From CAIVSN01 sp036171455 (GTDB lineage Bacteria > Patescibacteriota > Gracilibacteria > BD1-5 > UBA2023): DNA of 30,431 bases. The notes below the pieces were generated by a model. The model ran no database searches. It was not told where the DNA came from and saw only the letters and a list, made by a program, of their open reading frames with translations. The stretch is from the NCBI GenBank assembly GCA_036171455.1, contig JAVHRB010000075.1:1-30431 (forward strand), read 5' to 3'. Shown in pieces: positions 17,241 through 26,768 of the stretch (the stretch's first letter is position 1; each line of letters opens with the position of its first letter). The position numbers and the translations under genes are program-made.

Positions 17241-18434
17241 ATGTTCGTCCATAAGCTTTTCCAAGCCTACTTCGACTGTCGCCGCCGGAAGCGAAAAACC
17301 TTGAACGCCCTGGGGTTCGAGGTCGATTACGAGTCCCGCCTCCTTGCGCTCGCGGACGATATCCGGGAGCGGACGTATTCGGTCGGCCCGAGCATCGCCT
17401 TCATCGTCGAACATCCCGTGAAGCGCGAGATTTTCGCGGGGGACTTCCGCGACCGGGTCGTACACCATTTCATCGTGAACGAGCTCGAACCCATTCTCGA
17501 ACGGACGTTCGTCCACGATTCCTATGCCTGTCGCAAGGGCAAGGGCACGCTCTTCGGCATCCGGAGAATGGAGCAGTTCGCCCGTTCCGTCACGGATTCG
17601 CATACCCGGGAAGCCTACGTGCTCAAGCTCGACGTTTCCGGATTTTTCATGTCGATCGACCGGGGCATCCTGCTCGCCATGATCGAGCGGATCATCGCCA
17701 AAAAATACCGGTGCGAACATGCTGAAACCCTCCGGTTCCTTGTCCGTGCAGTGCTCGGCAACGATCCGACCGCGAACTGCATCGTAAAAGGCGACCGACA
17801 TAGCTGGGTCGGGCTTCCCCGGTCGAAGAGCCTGTTTTTCGCTCCCGACGGCACCGGGCTTCCCATCGGAAACCTCACGAGCCAGGTATTCGCGAACCTC
17901 TACCTCCACCCGCTCGACGAATTCGTCAAAAAAGAACTCCGCATCCGGTATTACGGCCGGTACGTGGATGATTTCGTTCTGATGCACCCGGATCCGGATT
18001 TCCTCTGGTCCCTCGTTCCGAAAATCCGGGATTTTCTTTCCCGTGAACTCCGTCTCGAACTTCATCCCGACAAGATATTCCTCGGTAAGGTTTCGACCGG
18101 ATTCCCGTTTCTCGGCGCGTTCGTCAAGCCGTACCGGACGTATCTCGGACAGCGCACTAAGCGGAATTTTTACACCAAAATACGGGAGTACGCCATAGGG
18201 ACAGAAAAACGCGACGGAGCTGAAGTGGATCTGGAAGCCGACCGGCGGCGCGAGGAGTCGTTCATTTCCGCCGTCAATTCCTATCTGGGCATTGCCCGGC
18301 ACTTCGATACGTACCGCCTGCGCAAGCGGATATTGGTTTCGGCTCACGGTGGGTTCCTCCGCCGGGGATTCCGCGTGTTTCCGGGATATGGCAAGGTGTT
18401 GCCGAAGCGACCAAAAAATGAAGGCTTCCCATAA
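17241..18434 (+). CDS. diversity-generating retroelement reverse transcriptase
   Basis: The 397-aa RT shows the ordered palm and finger motifs: LKLDVSGFFMSID (catalytic Asp of motif A), LPIGNLTSQVFANLYL (the DGR-specific xGxxxSQ in place of the group II QGxxxSP), YYGRYVDDFVL (YVDD catalytic pair) and TGFPFLGAFVKP (motif 7-like). There is no maturase, endonuclease or integrase domain, which separates it from group II intron and retrotransposon RTs. With Avd it copies the TR RNA, misincorporating opposite adenines. The ATG at 17241 lies 63 bp after TR. All of its roughly 28 Gly codons are GGN, none TGA. Codon use is strongly GC-biased relative to the flanking genes. Confidence 0.96.
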   Translation: MFVHKLFQAYFDCRRRKRKTLNALGFEVDYESRLLALADDIRERTYSVGPSIAFIVEHPVKREIFAGDFRDRVVHHFIVNELEPILERTFVHDSYACRKGKGTLFGIRRMEQFARSVTDSHTREAYVLKLDVSGFFMSIDRGILLAMIERIIAKKYRCEHAETLRFLVRAVLGNDPTANCIVKGDRHSWVGLPRSKSLFFAPDGTGLPIGNLTSQVFANLYLHPLDEFVKKELRIRYYGRYVDDFVLMHPDPDFLWSLVPKIRDFLSRELRLELHPDKIFLGKVSTGFPFLGAFVKPYRTYLGQRTKRNFYTKIREYAIGTEKRDGAEVDLEADRRREESFISAVNSYLGIARHFDTYRLRKRILVSAHGGFLRRGFRVFPGYGKVLPKRPKNEGFP

Positions 18435-18468
18435 AAATATATTGCATTGGTAATATATCCAATTTCTT

Positions 18469-18496
18469 TTGACATACTTTTCATACTTAATATACT
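18469..18496 (+). promoter_or_regulatory. promoter of the AbrB-type regulator
   Basis: A perfect TTGACA (18469-18474) and TATACT (18491-18496) are 16 bases apart, placing a start near 18503 and a leader of about 28 bases. The gap after the RT gene is AT-rich. The same promoter may serve the membrane-fusion and RND genes downstream. Confidence 0.65.
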
Positions 18497-18530
18497 TTTA
18501 CGACTTTAGTATTTTTACGATTTTCATTTT

Positions 18531-18830
18531 ATGACACAAGAAAATTCTCTGTCAAAAGAATCAGAAGATTCCTGTATTGGCGTCAAAATGTATGGTTCCG
18601 TCGTGGTTGGTACAAAAGGACAGATTGTGATTCCAAGCGATGTACGAAAAACTCTAGATATTTCTCCATGAGATTCTCTCGTGGTGGTTACTAAGCATGG
18701 AAAAGCTATTGGGCTCGTGAAAACGAATGATCTCGAAGAATTTATGACGTACATGCGACAGGAAATCGACTCATTCAAAGCTATGAACCAAACCCCATTT
18801 GAACCACAGAATCATACCAAACATACCTAA
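18531..18830 (+). CDS. AbrB/MazE-type (SpoVT domain) DNA-binding regulator
   Basis: A 99-aa protein. Residues 18-63 form a swapped-hairpin AbrB domain: KMYGSVVVGTKGQIVIPSDV, RKTLDISPGDSLVVV and KAIGLVK. One TGA (near 18669) supplies the Gly of SPGD, a near-invariant position. The C-terminus (EEFMTYMRQEIDSF) is helical and may aid dimerisation. It lies 25 bp upstream of the membrane-fusion gene on the same strand, so it probably controls the efflux genes or itself. It could instead be an antitoxin, but no toxin gene is adjacent. Confidence 0.85.
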
Positions 18831-18855
18831 CTCGTACCACTTATTTATTCTCTAT

Positions 18856-20763
18856 ATGAAAAAATATCTTTCCATCGCGATTATTTCAGCAATTCTGACT
18901 TCTTGCGGAGCTCCTACTCCTGCAACTCCTACTGCCGAATCTCCGAAAATTCCGTTTTCCATTCAGACTCAGTCTTTCGATGGTTTTCCCAAAGAATACA
19001 CCGTTCAGAAAACTGGAAGGCTTGTTGGGAGTTCGAGTATCAGCATGACGGCCCAAGGAGTAGGTCGCGTCGAAACAGTACTGGTAAAAGAAGGTGCCCA
19101 AGTGAAGAAATGACAGATTCTCGTGAAACTCAAAGATACAACCGCCAATTACGATATTCGGCTTTCACAAGCTACCAATGGTCTTTTGAATACGAAAAAT
19201 GGTGCTGAAAGTACCCGGGTTTCTCTGGATAAAGCAGTGCAGGATGCCAAGATTGCCATGGATCGGGCACAATTGGATTATGAAACCACGCTTTCTACCA
19301 CCCAGAATAATCTAGAAAAAGCGACTCGCGACGCGGAAAAATCAAATCTGGGACAAGCGTCTTCCGATGCAAACGTTACACTGAAACAGTTGGAAGCGAG
19401 TCTCGATAAAGCCAAACTTGACTACCAAAATCTTCTTGTAGCAAATCAACAAACTTTATTGAATTACAATACGAGTTTTCAGAATTCACTTTCTGACATC
19501 AAGAAATTCTATACGAAAATCCTGTACGAAGGGGATAAACTCTATGGTTTCACGCCGAAATATCAAAATGACAATACGGATATTCGATTGTTTCTTGGAG
19601 GTGGAAAAACAGGGAATTACTCGACGTTTTCTATTTCTTACGGGGAACTCCAAACAGCTTCGCATGAGCTCGATGCTCTGTCTCCCGCTCCGGTGGACGA
19701 AAGTAATCTCATTACCCAACTCGATGCGATTGCGAAACATTACAAGACCGCGAAATCCTACCTCGATCAATCTGGAAAATTCCTAGAAAATTCCATTGTC
19801 AGCAGTACACTTCCTCAATCCAAAATTGATGGGTTCATTGCGGCAAATAACGGATATAAGAGTGAAATTTCTGGACTTGAAGCTTCTTGGGTAGCATTTC
19901 GGAACGGGGCATCCTCGTTTTTGGCCAATTACAAAAACAATGAATCAAGTTCTGCATCTGGTCTCGAAGTACAACAGAAGAATATCGAAGTTCAAAAACG
20001 ACAACTCGCATCTTCCCAATTTGATAGTTCCCTCAATTTGGAAAAAATCAAAACCACCGGGAATCAATCCTTGACGAATTCCAAGCTTTCGCTTGAAACG
20101 GCCAAACTCAACTATGATACGGCAGTAAAAAATCGAACTCTTACGCTCTCGAAGCTCAAAATTTCTGAAACAGATGCTTCTTTGAACGTTTCTACTGCGG
20201 AACGGGAATACGAGAAACTCATCATTCGGGCTCCAATTGATGGTAGTATTACCCGGGTGACGGCAAGTGTTGGTGCTGATGTAAGTCCTGGTACTCCTTT
20301 GGTCGAGCTCGCAAACCGGAATCCGGAAATCCTATTCGATGTCGAAGCGACGATAGCAAAACTCCTTAAAGCCGGCGAATCCCAAAAAATCCAATATCAG
20401 GGGAAAACCTACACTGGAACCGTGATTGGAGTTTCTGAAGTCGCCACAGACACCCTTTTGTATTCCGCACGAATTAAAATATCCGAACCCGTATCACTTC
20501 TTGGACAGGTGGCGACCATTGATTTACAGATACCGAGCGAACACCGAGTATTGCCATCTGACCTTATCAAGGTACTTTCAGAAAAAAAGGGGGAAATCCA
20601 AACTCTCAAAAATAATGCCATTGTATCTGTAGAAGTCGAACTGGGACGCATCGTTGGTTCCGATGTGGAAATCTTAACAGAAGTTCCATCAGATACGGTA
20701 GTCATCCTGAATAATGTTTCCAATTTTGATGCTAAGAAATCATTTATTCAGATCAAAAATTAG
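18856..20763 (+). CDS. lipoprotein membrane-fusion (periplasmic adaptor-like) protein of RND efflux
   Basis: The 635-aa product starts with a lipoprotein signal (MKKYLSIAIISAILTSCGAP, lipobox LTSC, Cys17). It has the HlyD/AcrA layout: a first lipoyl half (GVGRVETVLVKEGAQVKKGQILVKL), a very long helical coiled-coil hairpin (about 90-440, e.g. LEKATRDAEKSNL, KLSLETAKLNYDTAVKN), a second lipoyl half (LIIRAPIDGSITRVTASVGA) and beta-barrel segments. One TGA (near 19111) gives VKK-G-Q, the canonical turn Gly. The hairpin is longer than in AcrA. The 35-bp gap to the RND gene indicates an operon. With no outer membrane expected in this lineage, it may bridge to the wall rather than to TolC (inference). 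Confidence 0.88.
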
Positions 20764-20798
20764 TTCTATTTTTCATTTCATCGTTTTTCGTAATTTCT

Positions 20799-23700
20799 AT
20801 GCCAAAAATAATTCCAGAATCGCTCCGTAGTACCTATGCTGAGCTCGAATCCGGTTTCCTCGGATTCTGGGTTCGGAAATACCGTATCAGTTTTTTGATT
20901 GTTCTCGCAATCATAGTACTTGGTATTGGAGCTTCTATCGCTATTCCCAAAGAATCTTCCCCGAGCATCAAGTTCGGTATGGTCGTTATTACCACAGTAT
21001 TTCCTGGGGCGAATCCTATTGATATCGATGGACTCATCACTGACAAGATCTACAAAGAAATCAAAGATATCGACGGAGCGAAGAAAATTACTTCGGCTTC
21101 ATCTCTTGGGGTTTCTTCCATTTCGATCGAACTCCAGCCAGAGACCGACGTCGCCAAATATATCAATGATGTTCGTAATAAAATCGGTCGGGTAGTATTG
21201 CCAAAAGATGCAAAAACTCCGAATGTCATCGAAATTACCACTCAGGAAAACCTCGTTCTCACGGCGGTATTGTATTCTCCTAATCAGTCAGTTTCGATTG
21301 ATAAACTCCGTATTCTATGAGCGGACCTCAAGGAAAAGCTCGAACTTGCACCGAAGATTCAGAAGGTGGATTATGGTTCCGTACTCAAATACGACATCCG
21401 ACTGCTTATCGACAAGGAAGTACTCAAAGGACTGGGTATTACGATTGCGGATGTTGCCAATACGATTCGTTCGTACCATCAGGATGCGCCAATCGGCAAT
21501 TTTGGAATCGGCGCACGGAATTATGATTTCCGTATTCATGGCAAATTCGAGGATGCGAACGAAGTTCTGAGTGTACCACTCATAGTTGCGGGAGGTCGAA
21601 CGGTCAAAGTAGGTGACATTGTCACACTTGAGCGGTCGTACGACAACAAATCTATTCAACGTATCGGTTTCCCGAATATTGAAGCTCAGGATTCCGTATC
21701 GCTTGCCGTCAGTAAAAATGAAAGTGCTGGGATTTTTGCCGCAGCTGCAATCATCAAAAGTACGGTGGAAGCAGAATTATCTCAGCCAAAGTACACTGGA
21801 GTATCGGTCAAATACGCGAAAGATATGTCTGACACGATTTCTGATGATTATCAGGCGCTTGCCAAGGAAGCTGCGACTACCCTGGTGCTCGTATTTTTCG
21901 TCATGTGGCTGTTCATTGGATTTCAGGATTCTTTGTTCGCTTCCCTGAGTCTCCCGCTTGCTTTTCTCTGTACGTTCATATTACTCAATTACTTTGGGTA
22001 TTCATTGAATTTTCTGACGAATTTCTCGCTTATTCTGTCATTCGGTATCGCGGTGGATACGATTATTGTAATTGTCCAGGCGGCATCAGCAAAAATCCGT
22101 ATTGGATATGAACCTCGTACTGCTATCATGCTCGCGCTTCGAGAATATGGAATACCCATTCTTTCCGGAGTTATGACGACGATAGTAGCCTTTGTTCCGA
22201 TGATGGTATTGCCAGGAATTCTCGGAAAGTTTCTTGCGTATATTCCTATTACTATTTTCGGAGTTTTAGCGAGCGGATTAGTATTGGCACTTACCGTTAA
22301 TAGTGCTCTCTACTTGCTGTTTATTCGTCCCAAAAAGAAATTTATCCGCGATACGACAGCACTCGAGTACGCATCGGATAACGAGAAAGCCATGCTTGAA
22401 TTTGAACGCATTGGCAAGGAAGGAATCGCAGAACTTTCCGTACCACTTCGACTCAAGGTTATCCACACCGTCACTCTGTGGTACAAGCGAGTTTTGACAG
22501 CATATATCACGAGTCATCGGTTGCGAATGATGGGGATTTTTGTTCCATTTTTTCTCTTAATTCTTTCTTTCTTGCCTATTGTAGGAGGTAAATCACTGGC
22601 TGGACATGTGGGATTTAATCTGTTCCCAGGTTCGGATAACGGCTTTGTTCAATACGTTGTCAAGGGAGCGACCGGGGAACGTGTTGTTTCTCTCGATACT
22701 TTGGTACCAAAAATTTCTGAAATTCTCGGAAAATATCCGGAAATCAACTACTACACCATCCAAACGAACGATTCAAAGACCAGTAGTGACGCCGGAATCT
22801 CAATCAGTGTTACCATGAGAAAACTCAAGGATCGAAAAAAAGATGGACAACTTTCTGTATTCGATCTTGACACAAAACTCCTCAAAGATTTTGATGCCCT
22901 CCGCAGCCAAGGCTACGATGTTTCATCCATGGTTCAGAAATGAGGACCTCCAGCTACCAAAGCGGTCGCTATAAAACTTCAAGCAAATTCTCCGAAACTC
23001 CTGGCCGATCTTACCAAAACTGCCAAGGATTTTGAGAAAGAGGTACGGTCATATAATGGAGTGAAAAATATCGAAAACACGTCGGGTGACACACCAGGAC
23101 AATTCGTGTTCGAACTCAAGAAGGAGGTACTTTCGGAATTAGGAATTCCCGCTTCAGTTGTTACGGATCAGATTACGACACTTATCAACGGACAAAATAT
23201 CGGTACCATAGCTTCCCGCGGGGAAGACATCAATCTTGTGGTCAAGTATTCACAGTTCGTCAATGATATAGACCCTGATCTTCTTACGTCGCATATTTTC
23301 AAATACGCGGGCAAAAGCTATCGGCTCGGAGACCTCATCGATACCAATATTACCAATGCGGTGGCGAGTATTAAACGCGAAGCGGGTCTTACTACTATCT
23401 CTATTGGAGCTGATGTTGAGACCGGAGTGACAGCCACCGAAATACAGGCGAAATTTGTAGCATTTGCTGAGAAATACTCTTTTCCTATAGGGATTACCTA
23501 TTCCGCTGGTTGAGAAAATTCTGATAACGCAGATTTGATTCGTGCAATTTTGACAGCATTCTTTATCGCGGTGCTCGCAATATTCGCCATCCTCACCCTG
23601 CAATTCAATAGCTATAAACAGCCAGTTATTGTACTTTTCTCAGTCGTGATGTCGATACCCATGGTACTCCTTGGTATGCTCATTACCAACAATCAGATTT

Positions 23701-24107
23701 CCCTAACGTTTGGAATTGGGTTCATCGCCTTCACGGGTATCGCGGTAAATCATGGAATCATCCTGATTGATGCGATCAATATCAACTTAAACAAGGGAAT
23801 GAAGAGTTTTACCGCGCTCGTCGAAGCGGGTTCTAGTCGTTTGGAACCAATGGTATTAACCACGCTGACTACCTGTCTCGGTATCCTCCCACTCGCACTC
23901 CGGGACAAATTTTGGGCGGGACTTGGATTTACGATTATTTTCGGATTGCTTGCCTGTACATTCTTGACACTTTTTGTCGTCAAAGGACTCTATTATGAAG
24001 CATTCATGGTCGAACGCCATCCGCTTCGGGCTATCAAACGATTTTTTGTACGTTCAAATGCAGTACCCGTTTCAGTGAAGCCCTTAAATATTCCAGAAGA
24101 AATCTAA
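20799..24107 (+). CDS. RND-superfamily efflux permease (AcrB/HAE1-like)
   Basis: The 1102-aa frame needs three TGAs read as Gly (near 21318, 22941 and 23511; the last gives SAGGENSD). It has the duplicated RND plan: TM1 near residues 28-48 (RISFLIVLAIIVLGIGAS), porter loop with TTVFPGANP, TM2-6 around 355-500, a second large loop, and TM8-12 around 915-1060. The TM4 motif reads SFGIAVDTIIVIV, keeping one Asp where AcrB has Asp407-Asp408. TM10 reads FTGIAVNHGIILID without the AcrB Lys940, as in many non-proteobacterial members. It pairs with the upstream adaptor. Drug, lipid or metabolite export powered by an ion gradient is likely; the substrate is not predictable. Confidence 0.92.
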
Positions 24108-24196
24108 TCGTGAAAGTGACACATACTTTCCCCAATCTCTACGAACGAGGTAAATTTGAGATTGAGTAGCATTTCTTTTGGAGTATTCTCGCTATT

Positions 24197-24349
24197 ATAC
24201 CAAATTAACGTAAATCGCAGTACTTCCCGCGAGCGTGACCGGAAGGATATGTTTTTGTTTCCGAGCTTGTCCGGCGCGGTCTGGACCGAAGGAAAGGAAA
24301 ACATATCCTTCCGAGGCAGCGAGCAAATGGAGTTAGGTTAATTTGGTAT
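24197..24349. repeat. 153-bp nested inverted-repeat element
   Basis: Outer arms ATACCAAATTAAC (24197-24209) and GTTAATTTGGTAT (24337-24349) are a perfect 13-bp inverted pair. Inside, GGAAGGATATGTTTT (24241-24255) and AAAACATATCCTTCC (24298-24312) are a perfect 15-bp pair. Between these lie GTCC/GGAC arms, and a CTTCC/GGAAG hairpin lies on the left side. The transcript could fold into a branched structure. It sits between the RND gene and the SanA-like gene. A further 7-bp pair, CAATCTC/GAGATTG (24133-24139 with 24168-24174), lies upstream. It could be a miniature inverted-repeat element or a structured RNA; no coding ORF is supported in 24108-24396. Confidence 0.75.
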
Positions 24350-24383
24350 TGCGCATATTCCTTTGGAAAAATCGGATTCTCGT

Positions 24384-24389
24384 TATACT
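24384..24389 (+). promoter_or_regulatory. -10 element of the SanA-like gene
   Basis: TATACT ends seven bases before the GTG at 24397, so the transcript would start at or next to the start codon (leaderless). A TTGGAA lies 15 bases upstream at 24363-24368. Weak -35, reasonable -10. Confidence 0.35.
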
Positions 24390-24396
24390 CACATCT

Positions 24397-25158
24397 GTGA
24401 AACAACGTCTATTTCGAGCTGTATCTTCGTTTTGATTGTCTGTTTGAAAGTATATCGAACGAGGGTCAGGATATATTTCATGGGGAATCCAGGGATTTTT
24501 GATACTTTTGATACTTTGATTTCTTCTCACCGTTCTATCGAACATATGGGTAAGTGTCTCGGTGGGTTCCGCCCGGTATCAGAGTACCGACAATATTCCG
24601 AAAAATCGAGTTGGATTGGTGCTCGGTACTTCCAAGTATACTTCGGATGGAGAATTGAACGTATTCTATCAGGAACGGATTTTGGCTGCTAAACGCCTCT
24701 ACGAAGCAAAAAAAATTGATTGTCTCTTGCTGAGTGGGGATAATACTACACGGGATTACAATGAGCCTATTTCCATGCAAAAATCATTATTGGAACTCGG
24801 TATCCCTAGCGAGCGGATGTACCTCGATTATGCTGGACTTCGAACCTTGGATAGTATCTACCGCGCGCACGATATTTTCGGACTCGATAGATTTACGGTA
24901 ATTTCTCAACCGTTCCACATTGACCGAGCTATTTTTATCGCTGAGGGGAATGGTTTGTCCGTTATCGGATACGAGGCGGAAAAAGTCGGATTCTGGACCG
25001 CACCGAAAACCTATGTCCGAGAATTCTTTTCTCGAGTGCTTCTTTTTTATGATATGTTCATTGGTACAAAACCCAAGTTTTGATGAGAAAAAATCGAAAT
25101 TCTCACCGATCCGAATATTCGTCCCGTACCGAGCAAAATTTGTAGTCCAAGAGAATAA
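24397..25158 (+). CDS. SanA/YdcF-like DUF218 membrane protein
   Basis: A 253-aa protein from a GTG start. Reading TGA as Gly (near 24433, 24445, 24529, 25081 and 25084) restores an N-terminal membrane anchor (ISWGIQGFLILLILGFLLTV) and a C-terminal tail KFGGEKIEIL. The DUF218 core contains VGLVLGTSK, YQERILAAKRLYEAKKIDCLLLSGDN, LGIPSERMYLDYAGLRTLDS and TVISQPFHIDRAIFIAE, in the order seen in SanA. SanA-type proteins are linked to envelope barrier function, but their biochemistry is unresolved. The GTG was chosen because it is the only candidate that keeps the full anchor; a GTG at 24562 would remove it. Confidence 0.85.
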
Positions 25159-25186
25159 TATCAAGCAAATTCCAACTGAATTCTAG

Positions 25187-25214
25187 TTGAAGGAATTGGA
25201 AATTCGTATATACT
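25187..25214 (+). promoter_or_regulatory. promoter of the barstar-like/O-antigen ligase pair
   Basis: TTGAAG (25187-25192) and TATACT (25209-25214) are 16 bases apart, with the first ATG at 25252. This is the only promoter-like match ahead of the two coupled genes. Confidence 0.45.
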
Positions 25215-25251
25215 TCTTCGTAATTTACTTTATCTCTTAATCTGAATTTCT

Positions 25252-25527
25252 ATGAGGCAGTACATACTCGACGGGAATAATTTCAATGGAGTTAGCACTT
25301 TTTATGACGAAGTGAGCAAAGTATTCTCTTTGCCAGAATATTTTGGTCGCAATCTCGATGCTCTCTATGACGCGCTCTCCGATATCGGAGAACCTATTGA
25401 AATCATTTGGAAAAACAGTCAAAAATCCAAGATGGAATTTTCCACTGATGCGTCACAGCCTATGTTTTTTTCACAGGTAATATATACGATGAACGACGTA
25501 TTCGAATTGAAAGTGACACTCGAATAA
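25252..25527 (+). CDS. barstar-like protein
   Basis: A 91-aa protein with the barstar family order: YILDGNNFNGVSTFYDEVSKVF, then the core YFGRNLDALYDALSDIG, and a strand with IEIIW. In barstar the equivalent helix plugs the barnase active site and inhibits the RNase. No barnase-like RNase is seen nearby, and no TGA codon is used. Its stop is one base before the ATG of the next gene, so both are translated from one mRNA. Either the target RNase is elsewhere or the fold has another protein-binding role. The family call is good; the function is open. Confidence 0.85.
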   Translation: MRQYILDGNNFNGVSTFYDEVSKVFSLPEYFGRNLDALYDALSDIGEPIEIIWKNSQKSKMEFSTDASQPMFFSQVIYTMNDVFELKVTLE

Positions 25528-25528
25528 C

Positions 25529-26722
25529 ATGGCATACCTGCTGGCTACTATTTTTTTTGTCGCTCCGCTGGCTTTTTCTCATTTTTTCTTACTATTTCGT
25601 GTCCCAATAGTATTCGATCGTTTTGGAAATTATGAAGGTCCTAAATTAGCTATAATAACCGTTTTGCTCATATTTGCAGCGGTTTTTTTGATTGTTGATT
25701 CAGTAAAAAAAATGCCTTTTCAGAAATATTTCGGACTCATGATTGCTGGAATTACGAGTATTTCTATTTGGATAATTCATGGTATTTTTTGAGCCGGAAT
25801 GTTTGCAGAATTCTTTTGAATTTTTCCATTTTACTCGGGTTTCTTCTCAATAATTTTATTATTGTTCATTTTTTTTCTCCTTTCTCAGCTTTCCAAAAAA
25901 GAAATGTTGGTATTGGAAAAATCCGCACTCGCTGCTTTGTTCCTCGTCGGTATCTATGCTGCAATTCAGAAATTCGGTGTAGATCCGATTGATTATGGTA
26001 TACCGTTCGGTTCTGGTAGAGTGTTTTCTACACTTGGCAACCCCAATACCTTTGCGATATACTGCCTCTCATTTCTCCCACTCATGCTACTCGGATACCA
26101 AAATCCATGGAAGTGGCTCGTTGCTCTCTTTATTATGTTCGGCATTGCCGCAAGTGGCTCGATTTCAGTTTTTTTCCTGGCGATAACATTTTTTATATGG
26201 GCGATTTGCTTTGAAGCGGGAGCACCGTTTTTTTGGTATCTTTTCTGCTTTTTATTCCTTTGAATTACCGCACTTCAATGGGCAATTCCGCTCCTTGGTT
26301 CCGGAGAGAAATATTTTTCCATAATGACGCGTTTCGTTATATGGAATGAAGGATTTAGATTTTTATTCTTTCATCCTTCTACTATTTTATGGGGGACTTC
26401 CCAATCGGAAATTCTATCATTTCTCAATGAGTCGCGTTCAACGAATCTATTGCGATATATTCCAGAAGATTCTCTTTTATTACACTTCCATAATACTTGG
26501 TTTGATTTCTTGTTTCAACTTGGTTTCCTATGACTTTCTGGTATCGGATATGGATTGTATTCTTGGTATCAGAAACAAAAGCTGAATTCTCCGCATATTT
26601 TTATTTCTACCCTTATACTCGTTGTTGCCTCAGGATTTTTTCATCATTTAGAAATGACAAACTGGATAATTTTAGCATGAATGCTGTTCATGCGGAGGCA
26701 GGAAATCTCATACTACAACTAA
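25529..26722 (+). CDS. O-antigen ligase/polymerase-like (Wzy/WaaL family) membrane protein
   Basis: The 397-aa frame uses five TGAs as Gly (near 25790, 25817, 26261, 26531 and 26678). At least nine hydrophobic helices are seen. The large loop has the Wzy_C-type pattern: FSTLGNPNTFAIY early, then RFVIWNEGFRFLFFHPSTILWG and LLLHFHNTWFDFLFQLGFLG, i.e. an Arg near the loop start and a HN pair before the next helix. Such proteins join or polymerise lipid-linked glycans outside the membrane. It is shorter than many WaaL proteins, and no glycosyltransferases flank it. Pilin or surface-protein glycosylation is possible but unproven. The stop codon lies inside the terminator stem. Confidence 0.8.
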
Positions 26723-26754
26723 TTCGGATTACCGAATTAGTTGTAGTATGTTTT
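26709..26754. terminator. bidirectional terminator between convergent genes
   Basis: A perfect 19-bp inverted repeat (26709-26727 and 26732-26750) with an ATTA loop is followed by TTTT. It separates the convergent O-antigen-ligase-like and FecR genes and overlaps the stop codon of the former (26720-26722). The symmetry suits termination from both sides. Confidence 0.85.
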
Positions 26755-26768
26755 ACTGTTTTTTTGAT

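Noticed and set aside
17229..18347. 372-aa minus-strand ORF opposite the RT
   Set aside because: The plus strand carries all RT motifs; the antisense frame is open because of high GC and has no recognisable domain.
17241..18434. RT as part of a retron or group II intron
   Set aside because: There is no maturase/X domain or intron RNA ends, and no msr/msd-like structure. A TR/VR pair with adenine-specific changes and an Avd gene are present.
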